In this document: piece by piece, positions 7,335 to 15,860 of the stretch
Layout of the letters: each line of letters begins with the position of its first letter
How positions within the stretch are numbered: position 1 is the stretch's first letter
NCBI GenBank assembly: GCA_021775475.1
Contig: JAJFHS010000030.1
Span: 1-64,000, forward strand
Origin: Hyphomicrobiales bacterium
Lineage (GTDB): Bacteria > Pseudomonadota > Alphaproteobacteria > Rhizobiales > JAJFHR01
Direction: 5' to 3'
Length of the DNA: 64,000 nt
Made by a program: the position numbers and the translations under genes
Notes under the pieces: generated by a model
Databases searched by the model: none
Seen by the model: only the letters and a program-made list of their open reading frames with translations
Told to the model about the DNA's origin: nothing

Positions 7335-7360
7335 GTTTTGCCGAATATTTCCGGCAAAAC
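7335..7360. promoter_or_regulatory. Perfect 9-bp inverted repeat upstream of the ThDP enzyme gene
   Basis: GTTTTGCCG (7335-7343) and CGGCAAAAC (7352-7360) are perfectly complementary around an 8-base loop, and end just before the AAGGAG ribosome-binding site at about 7364-7369. No T run follows, so it is not an intrinsic terminator. It could be an operator, possibly for the LysR-type regulator encoded downstream, or a translational control hairpin. Confidence 0.5.
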
Positions 7361-7372
7361 TGTGAAGGAGCA

Positions 7373-9022
7373 ATGATGATGGGGCGAACCGGTGGACAAA
7401 TCCTGATCAAGGCACTTGAGATCAACGGCGTAAAAGAAATTTTCGGCGTTCCCGGCGAAAGTTATCTGGCCGCACTTGATGCACTGTATGACACCGCTGG
7501 CACGATACGATATGTGACAGCGCGCCAGGAAGGTGGCGCTGCTTTCATGGCGGCAGCCTACTCTGATGCCACCGGTGCCCCCGGCATCTGCTTTGTTACT
7601 CGCGGCCCCGGCGTCTCAAACGCCATGATCGGTGTACATACGGCTCAGCAGGGATCCACCCCGCTTATCCTGCTTATTGGACAAATTCCCTCAGGCCACC
7701 GCGACCGCGAGGCTTTTCAGGAGATGGATTACCGCCGCACTCTGGGCTCTATCGTCAAATGGGTAGCCGAAATTGATGATCCCACGCGCATTCCTGAATA
7801 CGTCAACCGCGCCTTTCACGTTGCAACATCGGGCAGGCCCGGCCCGGTGGCACTGGCGTTACCGGAAAACATGCTCTTTGCCACCAGTGATGCGGGTGAC
7901 CTGCCACCGGCAAAACCCACGCCTGCGTGCCCCTCGCCTGAAGATTTGAAAACCCTTGGCACCATGCTGGAAAATGCTGAAAGACCTTTGTTACTTCTCG
8001 GCGGCACCTGCTGGACCAAAGCCGGCCATCAGGCAGCTATCGACTTTGTTGAAAATCATGACATACCAGTGGCCGTGGGCTTTCGCCGTCAGGGCCTGTT
8101 TGCCCATGATCATCCAAATTTCATCGGCAATATTGGCTTTGGCGGCATGCAGGGGCCTAATGATTATGCTAAAAATTCCGATTTGATTATCGCCCTGGGG
8201 GCAAGACTGAACGATGGCACAACCCTGAAATTCAGTCTGATCAAATCACCGGTGCCGCAATGCAAACTGGTCCATATTCTGCCCGGAGCCGAGGAACTTG
8301 GAAGGCTCTATCAAGCTGAATTACCCATTCTCGCCGATCCCAATCTGGCCGCACTGGCGTTGGCGCAATTGCCTGCGACCCGGCAACACAGCACCGTCAG
8401 ACAGATCGCCCGCAAGGCATATGAGAAAATGCGCACCCTGCCTCCCCAGGACGGTCCCGTTGACATGACTGAGGTGATGGCCATCCTCAATACGCGACTG
8501 TCACGCGACACAACAATGACCACCGGGGCTGGAAATGCCGCCGATTGGCCGAACATACATTATGACTACCGCCGGTTTCTGGGTGCCCTTGCCCCTATTT
8601 CCGGTGCCATGGGCATGGGTGTACCCGCTGCTGTGGCAGCGAAAATTGCGCATCCCCAATCGCCAAGCGTCTACATCGGTGGTGACGGTGATTTTCTCAT
8701 GAACGGGCAGGAAGTGGCAACGGCCGTCAAGTACAATCTCGATCCGGTTTTTATCATTATCGACAATGGCATGTACGGAACAATACGCGGCAATCAGGAA
8801 GCAAAATACCCCGGGCGCGTTTCAGGCACAACCTTGAGTGAGGTCGATTTTGCCACCGTGGCAAAAGGCTATGGCGCCCATGGTGAACGTGTTGAAAATA
8901 CGCGGGAATTCGCCCCGACGCTGGAACGTGCCTTAACTTGCGGCCGCGCTGCTATCATTCACATCATTGTCGGGCCCGAACATCTCGGCCCCAACCTTAC
9001 CGTATCAAAAATAGGCCAATAA
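7373..9022 (+). CDS. Thiamine-diphosphate-dependent enzyme of the acetolactate synthase family
   Basis: 549 residues with the three-domain layout of the acetolactate synthase/pyruvate decarboxylase superfamily. The N-terminal catalytic glutamate is in ARQEGGAAF (about residues 53-61). The C-terminal ThDP/Mg motif starts at GGDGDFLMNGQE and ends in IIDNGMYG. It likely decarboxylates a 2-oxo acid and may transfer the product. The exact substrate cannot be read. The start is the first of three ATGs, after AAGGAG. One base separates its stop codon from the following aminotransferase gene, so the pair probably share a pathway. It is the first chromosomal gene to the right of the mobile element. 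Confidence 0.85.
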   Translation: MMMGRTGGQILIKALEINGVKEIFGVPGESYLAALDALYDTAGTIRYVTARQEGGAAFMAAAYSDATGAPGICFVTRGPGVSNAMIGVHTAQQGSTPLILLIGQIPSGHRDREAFQEMDYRRTLGSIVKWVAEIDDPTRIPEYVNRAFHVATSGRPGPVALALPENMLFATSDAGDLPPAKPTPACPSPEDLKTLGTMLENAERPLLLLGGTCWTKAGHQAAIDFVENHDIPVAVGFRRQGLFAHDHPNFIGNIGFGGMQGPNDYAKNSDLIIALGARLNDGTTLKFSLIKSPVPQCKLVHILPGAEELGRLYQAELPILADPNLAALALAQLPATRQHSTVRQIARKAYEKMRTLPPQDGPVDMTEVMAILNTRLSRDTTMTTGAGNAADWPNIHYDYRRFLGALAPISGAMGMGVPAAVAAKIAHPQSPSVYIGGDGDFLMNGQEVATAVKYNLDPVFIIIDNGMYGTIRGNQEAKYPGRVSGTTLSEVDFATVAKGYGAHGERVENTREFAPTLERALTCGRAAIIHIIVGPEHLGPNLTVSKIGQ

Positions 9023-9023
9023 A

Positions 9024-10226
9024 ATGCTCTCGAACCTAACCGCATCATTGCCGTCCTCTGCCATCGTCACGGTGTTTAACCGGGCTATTGAGTTGCGCGC
9101 GCAAGGCCATGACCTGATTGATTTTTCCGTCGGTGAGCCAGATTTCGATACGCCCGAACATATTTGCGAAGCGGGAATGCGCGCGATCACCGAAGGAGCC
9201 ACCCGTTACACTGCCACCGATGGCACAGCTGCTCTTAAAGATGCTGTACGGCGCAAATTTACCCGCGACAACGCCCTTGAATTCAGCCGTGACCAAATTA
9301 TCACCTGTTCCGGTGCCAAGCCACTGTTGGCGACAGCGGTTCAGGCCGTGCTCAATCCCGGCGATCAAGTGATAATCCCGACCCCGGCCTGGGCCTCCCA
9401 CCTCGGTATGGTGGCAATGGTGGGTGGCCATTTAAAACAGGTGGAAACCGGCATGGCCACCGGCTTCAAAATGTCGGCACCGCAACTGCAAGCTACGATC
9501 ACACCAAAAACCCGTCTTTTGTTGCTATGCTCACCTTCGAACCCTACCGGCGCAGTCTATTCCAGACAGGAGCTGTCTCAGCTTGCCAGCGTCCTGCGCC
9601 AGCATCCCGATATTGTGGTAATTTCTGATGATCTTTATGAGCACATCGTCTTTGAGGGCGCATCATTTGCGACACTTGCTGGCGTTGCACCGGATTTGTC
9701 GGAGCGGATTTTGACCGTAAACGGCGTCTCAAAGGCCTACGCCATGACCGGCTGGCGCATCGGCTATGCCGGCGGGCCAAAATGGTGGGCAGATGGCATA
9801 CGGGCGATTTTGTCCCAGACCAATGGCGGCTCCTGTTCCATCAGCCAGATTGCTGCAACAGCGGCTCTCGACGGGCCACAGGAGCTTCTAGCTGAGCGTT
9901 GCAAAACCTACCTGAAACGTCGCGATTTCGCCCTTGACCGCCTGGCACAAATCCCGGATTTGAAGGTTGCCACACCCGATGGCGCATTTTACCTGATGCC
10001 GGAGTGCGGCAATCTGATCGGGCGGCAGCGGGCGTTAGATGGCGGCATAAGTACAATTGAAACCTCAACCGACCTTGCGGATTATTTCCTCGACTGCGGT
10101 ATCGTCGTTGTCCCCGGCGCCGGGTTTTCATGCGACCCCTATTTTCGCATGTCGATAGCGACTTCAGAAGGCCTCATAGAGGAGGGTTTGAACAAAATTG
10201 CCAGAGCCTGCGACGCCCTGCAATGA
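9024..10226 (+). CDS. PLP-dependent aminotransferase, class I/II (aspartate aminotransferase fold)
   Basis: 400 residues, a normal length for the family. Signatures: the substrate-binding N-terminus IDFSVGEPDFDTP, SPSNPTGAVYS (about 170-180), D203 that pairs with the pyridine nitrogen (ISDDLYEH), the PLP lysine K237 in SKAYAMTGWRIG, and the carboxylate-binding arginine in YFRMSIA near residue 378. It transfers an amino group between an amino acid and a 2-oxo acid. Placed directly behind a ThDP decarboxylase, it may generate that enzyme's 2-oxo acid substrate; this is inference from operon structure. Confidence 0.88.
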   Translation: MLSNLTASLPSSAIVTVFNRAIELRAQGHDLIDFSVGEPDFDTPEHICEAGMRAITEGATRYTATDGTAALKDAVRRKFTRDNALEFSRDQIITCSGAKPLLATAVQAVLNPGDQVIIPTPAWASHLGMVAMVGGHLKQVETGMATGFKMSAPQLQATITPKTRLLLLCSPSNPTGAVYSRQELSQLASVLRQHPDIVVISDDLYEHIVFEGASFATLAGVAPDLSERILTVNGVSKAYAMTGWRIGYAGGPKWWADGIRAILSQTNGGSCSISQIAATAALDGPQELLAERCKTYLKRRDFALDRLAQIPDLKVATPDGAFYLMPECGNLIGRQRALDGGISTIETSTDLADYFLDCGIVVVPGAGFSCDPYFRMSIATSEGLIEEGLNKIARACDALQ

Positions 10227-10356
10227 ATTAATGTCGCAAATTCTGCTTGTGGCGGGAGAAATAAAATAAAAGCCTTTGATTTTAACGGCGCTTATGGTTG
10301 CCTTTCGATATTTGAAGGTTAAGTTCTTCGAAAAAGCTTTATCCGCAGGCGAAAAA

Positions 10357-11277
10357 ATGGCTCGTAAAATCCCCCCCTTTGCCGCATTGCGCGCCTTTGA
10401 GGCAACGGCACGTCTCGAAAAACAAAGTCAGGCGGCAGAAGAGTTGCGGATTTCAACCTCCGCCATCAGCCACCAGATCCGCTCGCTTGAGGCCTATCTT
10501 GGTGTGACACTGTTTGAGCGTAACCCCTCAGGTTTAATTCCAACAGCTGAAGGCCAGGCCTATTACCAGCATATCTGTGGTGCCCTCGACACAATTTCAA
10601 CGGCAACAACAGAGCAGATGGGTGCGGTCGACGACACGCCGCTGAAACTTCATATGTATCAGTCTTTGGTCAATCTGTGGTTGATACCAAACTTGCGAAA
10701 CCTCACTGATGGCCTGCCTGATTTGCGTGTTGCCATCATCACCCAGCCCGAAACCATCAACTTATCGGGTAGTGATGTTGACGCCGCTATCGTCTACGCC
10801 CGTGAGAAGCCTCCCTCAAGCTTTGCTGAAAAGCTGTTTGACGAAGTAATTGTTCCTGTGTGTTCGCCAGAATATCTCAACCGCAATGGCCCGATTGACA
10901 GCGTCGAGGACCTGGTCAAACATCCGCTCATTTGCTCCGAAAATTACAGCACCGAGTGGCAGGAATGGGCATCTGATTGCGGTGTCATCTTTCAACCGGA
11001 CCCAAGTATCCTCACTGTTGACAACCGCTCCAACGCGCTACAGGCAGCGCGCGAAGGATTAGGACTGGCCATGGACCGGCGACCGTTCGGCGACTGGCAA
11101 AAATCCCGGGGCATTCTCCTGGAACCAGCGTCACACCATGTGGCCACCGGCGGTGCCTATTATCTGGTGACAACAGACCGCACTCACACCCTCCAGCGCG
11201 TTCGCAAGTTTCGCAGCTGGCTCATCGCCTTATGTGCAAAGTTTGATTCCAGTAAAACGCAATCAGGCTTGCGCTGA
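10357..11277 (+). CDS. LysR-family transcriptional regulator (GcvA-like)
   Basis: The N-terminal winged HTH (ALRAFEATARL ... ISTSAISHQIRSLE) is followed by a LysR substrate-binding domain; the wording of the HTH and the start IPPFAALRAFEA place it in the GcvA-like group. The ATG at 10357 starts the conserved region; an in-frame TTG at 10276 would add 27 atypical residues. It lies 130 bases downstream of the aminotransferase on the same strand and probably regulates that operon. Its 3' end overlaps the convergent EamA gene by 15 bases. Confidence 0.85.
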   Translation: MARKIPPFAALRAFEATARLEKQSQAAEELRISTSAISHQIRSLEAYLGVTLFERNPSGLIPTAEGQAYYQHICGALDTISTATTEQMGAVDDTPLKLHMYQSLVNLWLIPNLRNLTDGLPDLRVAIITQPETINLSGSDVDAAIVYAREKPPSSFAEKLFDEVIVPVCSPEYLNRNGPIDSVEDLVKHPLICSENYSTEWQEWASDCGVIFQPDPSILTVDNRSNALQAAREGLGLAMDRRPFGDWQKSRGILLEPASHHVATGGAYYLVTTDRTHTLQRVRKFRSWLIALCAKFDSSKTQSGLR

Positions 11278-12120
11278 TCTATGCGAAATCTGAGTTGCAA
11301 CCACAGCCACCAAAATCAGTGCCCCGCCAATGAAAGTAGTCACCGGCGGGATTTCCAAAAAGAACAACCAGCCAAACAACGGCGCCAGCGGCGTTTCCAA
11401 AACGCTCAATAAAGCAGTCTCGCCCGCGGGAATACGTCTTGCGCCCTCGGCCAGTGTTACCGAAGCAACAGCGAACACCAGTCCAAATGCACATAAAATT
11501 GCCAATTCATGTATGGGTACTAAAAACGGCTCACCCAACAACAGACCCGTCGGTAATAAAATCAACGACGACAATACGGCAGGCCCAGCCGCTGGTGTTG
11601 CAGGATAGCGGCGATAAATCGCCATCATGACAGCCAGAGCACACGTCATCCACAGGGCGAGCAAATCGCCTTGAAAATTAATGCTGCCCACTGATCCCTG
11701 AAAAATGATGGCAACCCCGATAAAGGTTGCACAACACGCCGCAACAAGTTTGAAGCTGAGCCGCTCACCAATCCACAACCAGGCCAGAAGTGCCGCCAGC
11801 ATGGGGGCCGACGCATAGATAAGGGCGACATTGGCCATGGTGGTGAGCTTGAGCGCGGGGATAAATGCAGCGATTCCCGATGCACCAACAAGTGCAACAC
11901 TCAATCCGCTTTTTCCCATTGCTATGAATTCATCTCTAAACGTCCCGCGCCAGAGCACATAGACAAAGGTAAACCCGGCAGCAAAGATACCGCGCCAGAA
12001 AATGATTTCCCACGGGCCTGCGACAACACCTTTTGTAAAAATCCCGGCGGTGCTGAAAACAATGGCGGAAATTATGATCAATACAACGCCGGTCAAATGT
12101 GAGTTGTTCTGCCGGTTCAT
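11263..12120 (-). CDS. EamA/DMT-family transporter
   Basis: 285 residues with about ten hydrophobic segments arranged as two repeated five-helix EamA domains, typical of drug/metabolite or amino-acid exporters in the inner membrane. The N-terminal repeat contains the usual FWRGIFAAGFTF and the C-terminal repeat ALLSVLETPLAPLFGWLFF. Its ATG overlaps the stop of the upstream unknown gene (ATGA), so the two are cotranscribed. The substrate is unknown. Confidence 0.85.
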   Translation of the reverse strand: MNRQNNSHLTGVVLIIISAIVFSTAGIFTKGVVAGPWEIIFWRGIFAAGFTFVYVLWRGTFRDEFIAMGKSGLSVALVGASGIAAFIPALKLTTMANVALIYASAPMLAALLAWLWIGERLSFKLVAACCATFIGVAIIFQGSVGSINFQGDLLALWMTCALAVMMAIYRRYPATPAAGPAVLSSLILLPTGLLLGEPFLVPIHELAILCAFGLVFAVASVTLAEGARRIPAGETALLSVLETPLAPLFGWLFFLEIPPVTTFIGGALILVAVVATQISHRSAQA

Positions 12121-12575
12121 TTGATTGGCTCGCCATGGAGCTGATCGCTGTCAGTGCGGTTCCAATAACGGTTTGGATTGTCTTTATCGTCAAGGAACCT
12201 GGAACGACTGCCCCACACTTCTTCTACGCGAATGGTAGGCTCCTCATTGACATGAACCGAGAAAATGACATCAAAAGCCTTTCTCAGCAACTCCTGTTGA
12301 GGTGGAATTGAAATAACGATCTGGCAGGCAGGCGTTTTTTGAATTGTACCTTCCACACCGGCATGAGATCCTTCCAGCGCCCGAAATCGTGTGTAACCCT
12401 GTTCACGCACGTACATGCAATTGTCATAAGGCCCCTGAACCAACGGCAGTTCACGACCAAGGGCTTCAAGAACTGTGTCGACACCTCCCACTGGCGTATC
12501 GATTACGATGACCCACTCACGTTCCAGAAAAGCAGCCTCCATGTCAAAATTATCAAGTTCGTGCTCTCGTTGCAT
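12117..12575 (-). CDS. Conserved-looking hypothetical protein coupled to the EamA exporter
   Basis: 152 residues from the ATG at 12575, chosen because GGGAAG lies a few bases upstream; the frame is open further upstream, but that region overlaps the divergent regulator. I do not recognise the family. It begins with an acidic stretch, then a core with VIVIDTPVGGVD and later QIVISIPPQ and IFSVHVNEEP, suggesting a mixed alpha/beta fold. It is translationally coupled to the exporter and divergent from a WYL regulator whose start is about 100 bases away, so the regulator may control both. Confidence 0.6.
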   Translation of the reverse strand: MQREHELDNFDMEAAFLEREWVIVIDTPVGGVDTVLEALGRELPLVQGPYDNCMYVREQGYTRFRALEGSHAGVEGTIQKTPACQIVISIPPQQELLRKAFDVIFSVHVNEEPTIRVEEVWGSRSRFLDDKDNPNRYWNRTDSDQLHGEPIK

Positions 12576-12681
12576 AGCTTCCCGCCTTTTTTGATTTTCC
12601 ACTGTGTTTGATTTAGCATCACTCTGCTGACACCTAGCTGGCAGCAGTGTTGGTGTAACGTGCTTGCAGAGGATGAAATCG

Positions 12682-13365
12682 ATGAGCCGACCCTTGCGCA
12701 TGTATGAAGTTATTCAATTGCTCAGAAGTGCTGCCGCGCCGATGACGGCGCAGGCTATTGGTGAGGCGCTTGGAGTATCAAAACGCACCGCATATCGCGA
12801 TATTGCAGCCTTGCAATCCATGCGCGTTCCCATCGATGGCGAAGCCGGTATCGGTTATATAATGCGCCCGGGGTTTGATCTGCCGCCACTGGCGTTCAGT
12901 TCCGTTGAAATCGAGGCCATTGTCGTTGGTTTGGCCTTGTTGCAGCGCACCGGTGATACCGGTCTGCAACGTGCCGCTCAGCAGGTTGCCGGAAAAATCA
13001 ACGATGTGATGCCAGATAAAGACAAATCACAATTGACCAAAGATACCCTTCATGTGTCGGGCTGGAATGCCATCCCGTTTTCGACGATTGAGATCAACTG
13101 TCTGCGCCGCGCTATTCGTGATGAGGAAAAATTGCATCTTGTTTACATTGACGCTGAGGAAAACCAGACCCAACGCAACGTCCAACCCTTGGCAATCCTG
13201 TATTACATTGACGCCATTATACTGGTCGCCTGGTGTGAGCTACGCTCAGACTTCAGACACTTCCGTATCGACCGCTTGAAGGGTTTTGAGCCTGCCGGTG
13301 AATATTTCAATGGCGAAGGTGACCGTCTAAGGCAAACTTGGCGCGAGCACCATGATTTGCCCTGA
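12682..13365 (+). CDS. YafY-like transcriptional regulator with WYL domain
   Basis: The N-terminal HTH_11 domain (residues about 5-60, with GVSKRTAYRDIAALQ) precedes a WYL ligand-sensing domain (about 115-225, with VQPLAILYYIDAIILVAWCELRSDFRHFRIDRL). WYL regulators bind nucleotides or nucleic acids in several systems. The ATG at 12682 is favoured by AGAGG about 9 bases upstream; in-frame ATGs at 12664 and 12673 are alternatives. It faces the unknown protein-EamA operon and may regulate it. Confidence 0.85.
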   Translation: MSRPLRMYEVIQLLRSAAAPMTAQAIGEALGVSKRTAYRDIAALQSMRVPIDGEAGIGYIMRPGFDLPPLAFSSVEIEAIVVGLALLQRTGDTGLQRAAQQVAGKINDVMPDKDKSQLTKDTLHVSGWNAIPFSTIEINCLRRAIRDEEKLHLVYIDAEENQTQRNVQPLAILYYIDAIILVAWCELRSDFRHFRIDRLKGFEPAGEYFNGEGDRLRQTWREHHDLP

Positions 13366-13413
13366 GTAATCTGAAGCGCGTTGCATTTAACAGATTACAA
13401 ACTCACCCTTCAT

Positions 13414-13444
13414 CGTCATCCTCGGGCTTGACCCGAGGATGACG
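13414..13444. repeat. Single copy of a dispersed palindromic repeat (REP-like)
   Basis: Perfect 13-bp arms, CGTCATCCTCGGG and CCCGAGGATGACG, around a 5-base loop. The same palindrome with CCCCGGG or CCTTGGG variants makes up the arms of the two 116-bp elements near 23.5 and 63.7 kb. The flank GTTGCATTTAACAGATT on its left is shared with the 23.4-kb copy, and a GAATGCAA on its right is its inverted partner. It lies between convergent genes, where it might also stop transcription, but no T run follows. Confidence 0.75.
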
Positions 13445-13489
13445 AATTGGGATGATTCAATTGAATGCAATATGCATTAGAAAATTACA

Positions 13490-14332
13490 TTAATTGCTCA
13501 TCAAAACCGGCACGGTCATATTCTTGAGAATATGCCGGCTGGCACCACCAAACACCAGCTCGCGCAACCGCGAATGGCCATAAGCACCCATCACCAAAAG
13601 GTCACTGCCATTGTCAGAAACGCGTGACAGGATTTCATCACCAACTTCAGGCAATCGGGTCCTGGAATTATCAATTTCAGCACTGATGCCGTGCCGCGAC
13701 AGGTATTTGGCAATTTCACTGCCGGGAACATCCATGGTATCGCCATCTTCAGATTGCGGATTAACCCACAAAACGGTTACCTTTTCCGCCATCTTAAGTA
13801 ACGGCAATGCCGCAGCACAAGCCCGGGCGGATTCACGACTGGCATTCCAGGCAAGTGTAATGTTTTTGCCAAAGTCTACATGATTTCCTGCGTATGGGAC
13901 CATCAGTACTGGGCGACCGCTATCAATCAGCAGTTGCTCGAGAACACGCGTAACATCAATATCATCCTGGTCGGGATCGCGTTGTGCTGCGACAACCACA
14001 TCAGCGCTGCGCGCATGATTGACCACAGCTTCCGACACAAGAGCGGAATTGACCTGAATACTGCGCCATTCGCGTTTGACGGTGTTTTCTCCCGTCATTT
14101 TTTCGAATATTTTCTTTAATCCATGCGCTTCTATTTCCAGTGCATTGCTCTGGGCGTCAAGGATTTCTGCGGAAAAATCGACCGCAACCGTGGCATACAC
14201 ATGATAAACCGGTGCCACATGAAGGCCGATTAAATGGGCATCGCTCTTGTTTGCCAGCGATATTGCCGCTGCCAGCACCCGTTCGGCGCTTTTTTCTTCA
14301 CTCAAAAATGCAAGTATTGTCTGGTAGGCCAT
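13490..14332 (-). CDS. Universal stress protein with two UspA domains
   Basis: 280 residues forming two tandem Usp domains of about 140 each. The C-terminal domain has the ATP-binding signature GAYGHSRLRE ... GGASRHIL followed by VPVLM; the N-terminal domain starts AYQTILAFLSEE and ends RPVLMVPYAG, with a degenerate nucleotide motif. Such proteins act in the cytoplasm in stress survival. It is monocistronic, with the palindromic repeat downstream. Confidence 0.88.
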   Translation of the reverse strand: MAYQTILAFLSEEKSAERVLAAAISLANKSDAHLIGLHVAPVYHVYATVAVDFSAEILDAQSNALEIEAHGLKKIFEKMTGENTVKREWRSIQVNSALVSEAVVNHARSADVVVAAQRDPDQDDIDVTRVLEQLLIDSGRPVLMVPYAGNHVDFGKNITLAWNASRESARACAAALPLLKMAEKVTVLWVNPQSEDGDTMDVPGSEIAKYLSRHGISAEIDNSRTRLPEVGDEILSRVSDNGSDLLVMGAYGHSRLRELVFGGASRHILKNMTVPVLMSN

Positions 14333-14446
14333 GTCTAAAACCTCAATAAAGATTGATGTTACCGACTTGCTAAAACCTATCGACCATTGCCGCTTTGATC
14401 TGGCTCAAATGACGAAGGAAATTCAGCGCCGATACCGTTACACTCA

Positions 14447-14662
14447 TTACTGCAAATCAAATCCCAGAATTGCCATCTGGAACGAATACGACTGTTCATC
14501 GTCGTCATCATCGTCATCCGCGTAAACCACGCCGATAAACTCATCACCGATATAAACCTCGGCAGAATCACCTTTCTGCGGTCGCTGGCGCACCTCAATA
14601 ATATCCAGCCTGAACAAGGATCGCAGGTATTTCTCCACTTTCAGAATATCTTCGGGCTTCAC
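14447..14662 (-). CDS. DUF3126 family protein
   Basis: A 71-residue protein of the alphaproteobacterial DUF3126 family, recognised by the start MKPEDILKVEKYLRSLF, the centre VYIGDEFIGVVYADD and the end FQMAILGFDL. A run of seven aspartates (codons GAT/GAC) sits before the last strand and reads as a small GAT/GAC microsatellite in the DNA. Its function is not known. It lies downstream of cysE on the same strand, as in other Rhizobiales, but a terminator separates the two. Confidence 0.85.
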   Translation of the reverse strand: MKPEDILKVEKYLRSLFRLDIIEVRQRPQKGDSAEVYIGDEFIGVVYADDDDDDDEQSYSFQMAILGFDLQ

Positions 14663-14750
14663 GTGTTTTCTCCTGGGTAAGTCATTGGGGTTGCCGCTGT
14701 GTGATATCTATTGTTTTTATATATCGCAAGGGTGATGTCAACAAAAGCAA

Positions 14751-14780
14751 TGGCCTGCGTGTTTACATACACACAGGCCA
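14751..14780 (-). terminator. Intrinsic terminator of cysE
   Basis: The hairpin has arms TGGCCTG + CGTGT and ACACA + CAGGCCA around a 6-base loop. Read on the minus strand it is followed by TTGCTTTTGTTG, a T-rich tract. It sits 35 bases past the cysE stop codon and before DUF3126. Confidence 0.65.
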
Positions 14781-14814
14781 GTTCATTGATTTAAGATGGT
14801 GTTAAAAACCGGCT

Positions 14815-15657
14815 CTAATCGGTGTTGGTTTCTTCTATCATGTGATCCATTTTGCGCGCAGGCTCATCGCAACCTGAATAGCCCACAACTTTTGCCGGCA
14901 CACCGGCCACCGTGCGGTTGGCGGGAACGTCGTGCAGGACAACACTGCCAGAGGCAACCTTGGCACATTCTCCTACTTCAATATTTCCCAGAATAATCGC
15001 GCCTGCCCCCAGCAATACGCCACGGCGAACCTTGGGATGGCGGTCACCGCCTTCCTTGCCGGTACCGCCAAGGGTAACGCCATGGAGAATGGAGACATCA
15101 TCTTCAACCACCGCTGTTTCGCCAATCACCACGCCGGTGGCATGATCAATCATAATGCCACGACCAACGCTGGCACCGGGATGGATATCGACACCAAAAC
15201 CGGCGGATGCCCGGCTTTGAATGTAGGTGGCAAAATCCTGCCGCCCCTGCCGCCACAACCAGTTGGTAATGCGCGAGGTCTGAACGGCATGAAAACCCTT
15301 GAAATATAACACCGGTGCAAGATAGCGATGACACGCCGGATCGCGATCATTAATAGCGACAATATCGGCGCGAATGGCCGCACCAATATCACTATCGGCC
15401 TCAAGCGCTTCACAAAAAACCGTACGCAGCTGTAATGCGCCCACGTCAGCCGTGCCTAACAATTGCGCCAGCCGCAAACTGATCGCATCTTCGAGCTTGT
15501 TATGATTGAGCACGGTGGTGAAGACGAAACTTGACAGCTCCGGCTCACGCGAAACAACTTCTTCAGCTTCTGCCGTAATGCGTGACCACACCGGGTCACA
15601 ACTATCCAATACCTGTGCGCGAACGCGCGTAACGGGCTGTGTCATTTTAAATCTCAA
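14815..15657 (-). CDS. cysE: Serine O-acetyltransferase
   Basis: CysE transfers an acetyl group from acetyl-CoA to serine, the first committed step of cysteine synthesis. The N-terminal helical domain (about residues 10-150) contains the family's FHAVQ motif (KGFHAVQTSRI). It is followed by a left-handed beta-helix of hexapeptide repeats with HPGASVGRGIMIDHATGVVIGE and DVSILHGVTLGGTGKE. The catalytic His and Asp sit in these motifs. 280 residues is normal for the long alphaproteobacterial form. It is followed by its own terminator. The 200-base upstream gap holds no gene and should carry its promoter. Confidence 0.95.
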   Translation of the reverse strand: MRFKMTQPVTRVRAQVLDSCDPVWSRITAEAEEVVSREPELSSFVFTTVLNHNKLEDAISLRLAQLLGTADVGALQLRTVFCEALEADSDIGAAIRADIVAINDRDPACHRYLAPVLYFKGFHAVQTSRITNWLWRQGRQDFATYIQSRASAGFGVDIHPGASVGRGIMIDHATGVVIGETAVVEDDVSILHGVTLGGTGKEGGDRHPKVRRGVLLGAGAIILGNIEVGECAKVASGSVVLHDVPANRTVAGVPAKVVGYSGCDEPARKMDHMIEETNTD

Positions 15658-15860
15658 ATCCGAAGGTTTTTAACCGCCAGACCCTCTTTGATTACGTTTT
15701 CCATAGATACTCAAGCACACCTTGAGTTCCAGCATTTGCCACAACATAACACGAACAAGGCAAACATCCCAAATTTCTCAATCACGATCTCGGATCAGCA
15801 AAAGAATCGTTTCCTTAATATATTCGTATAAAGCATTGTTTTATTGAATTTATTTTAATT

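Noticed and set aside
14500-14525. GTC/ATC microsatellite
   Set aside because: It is simply the poly-aspartate run of the DUF3126 gene read on the other strand.
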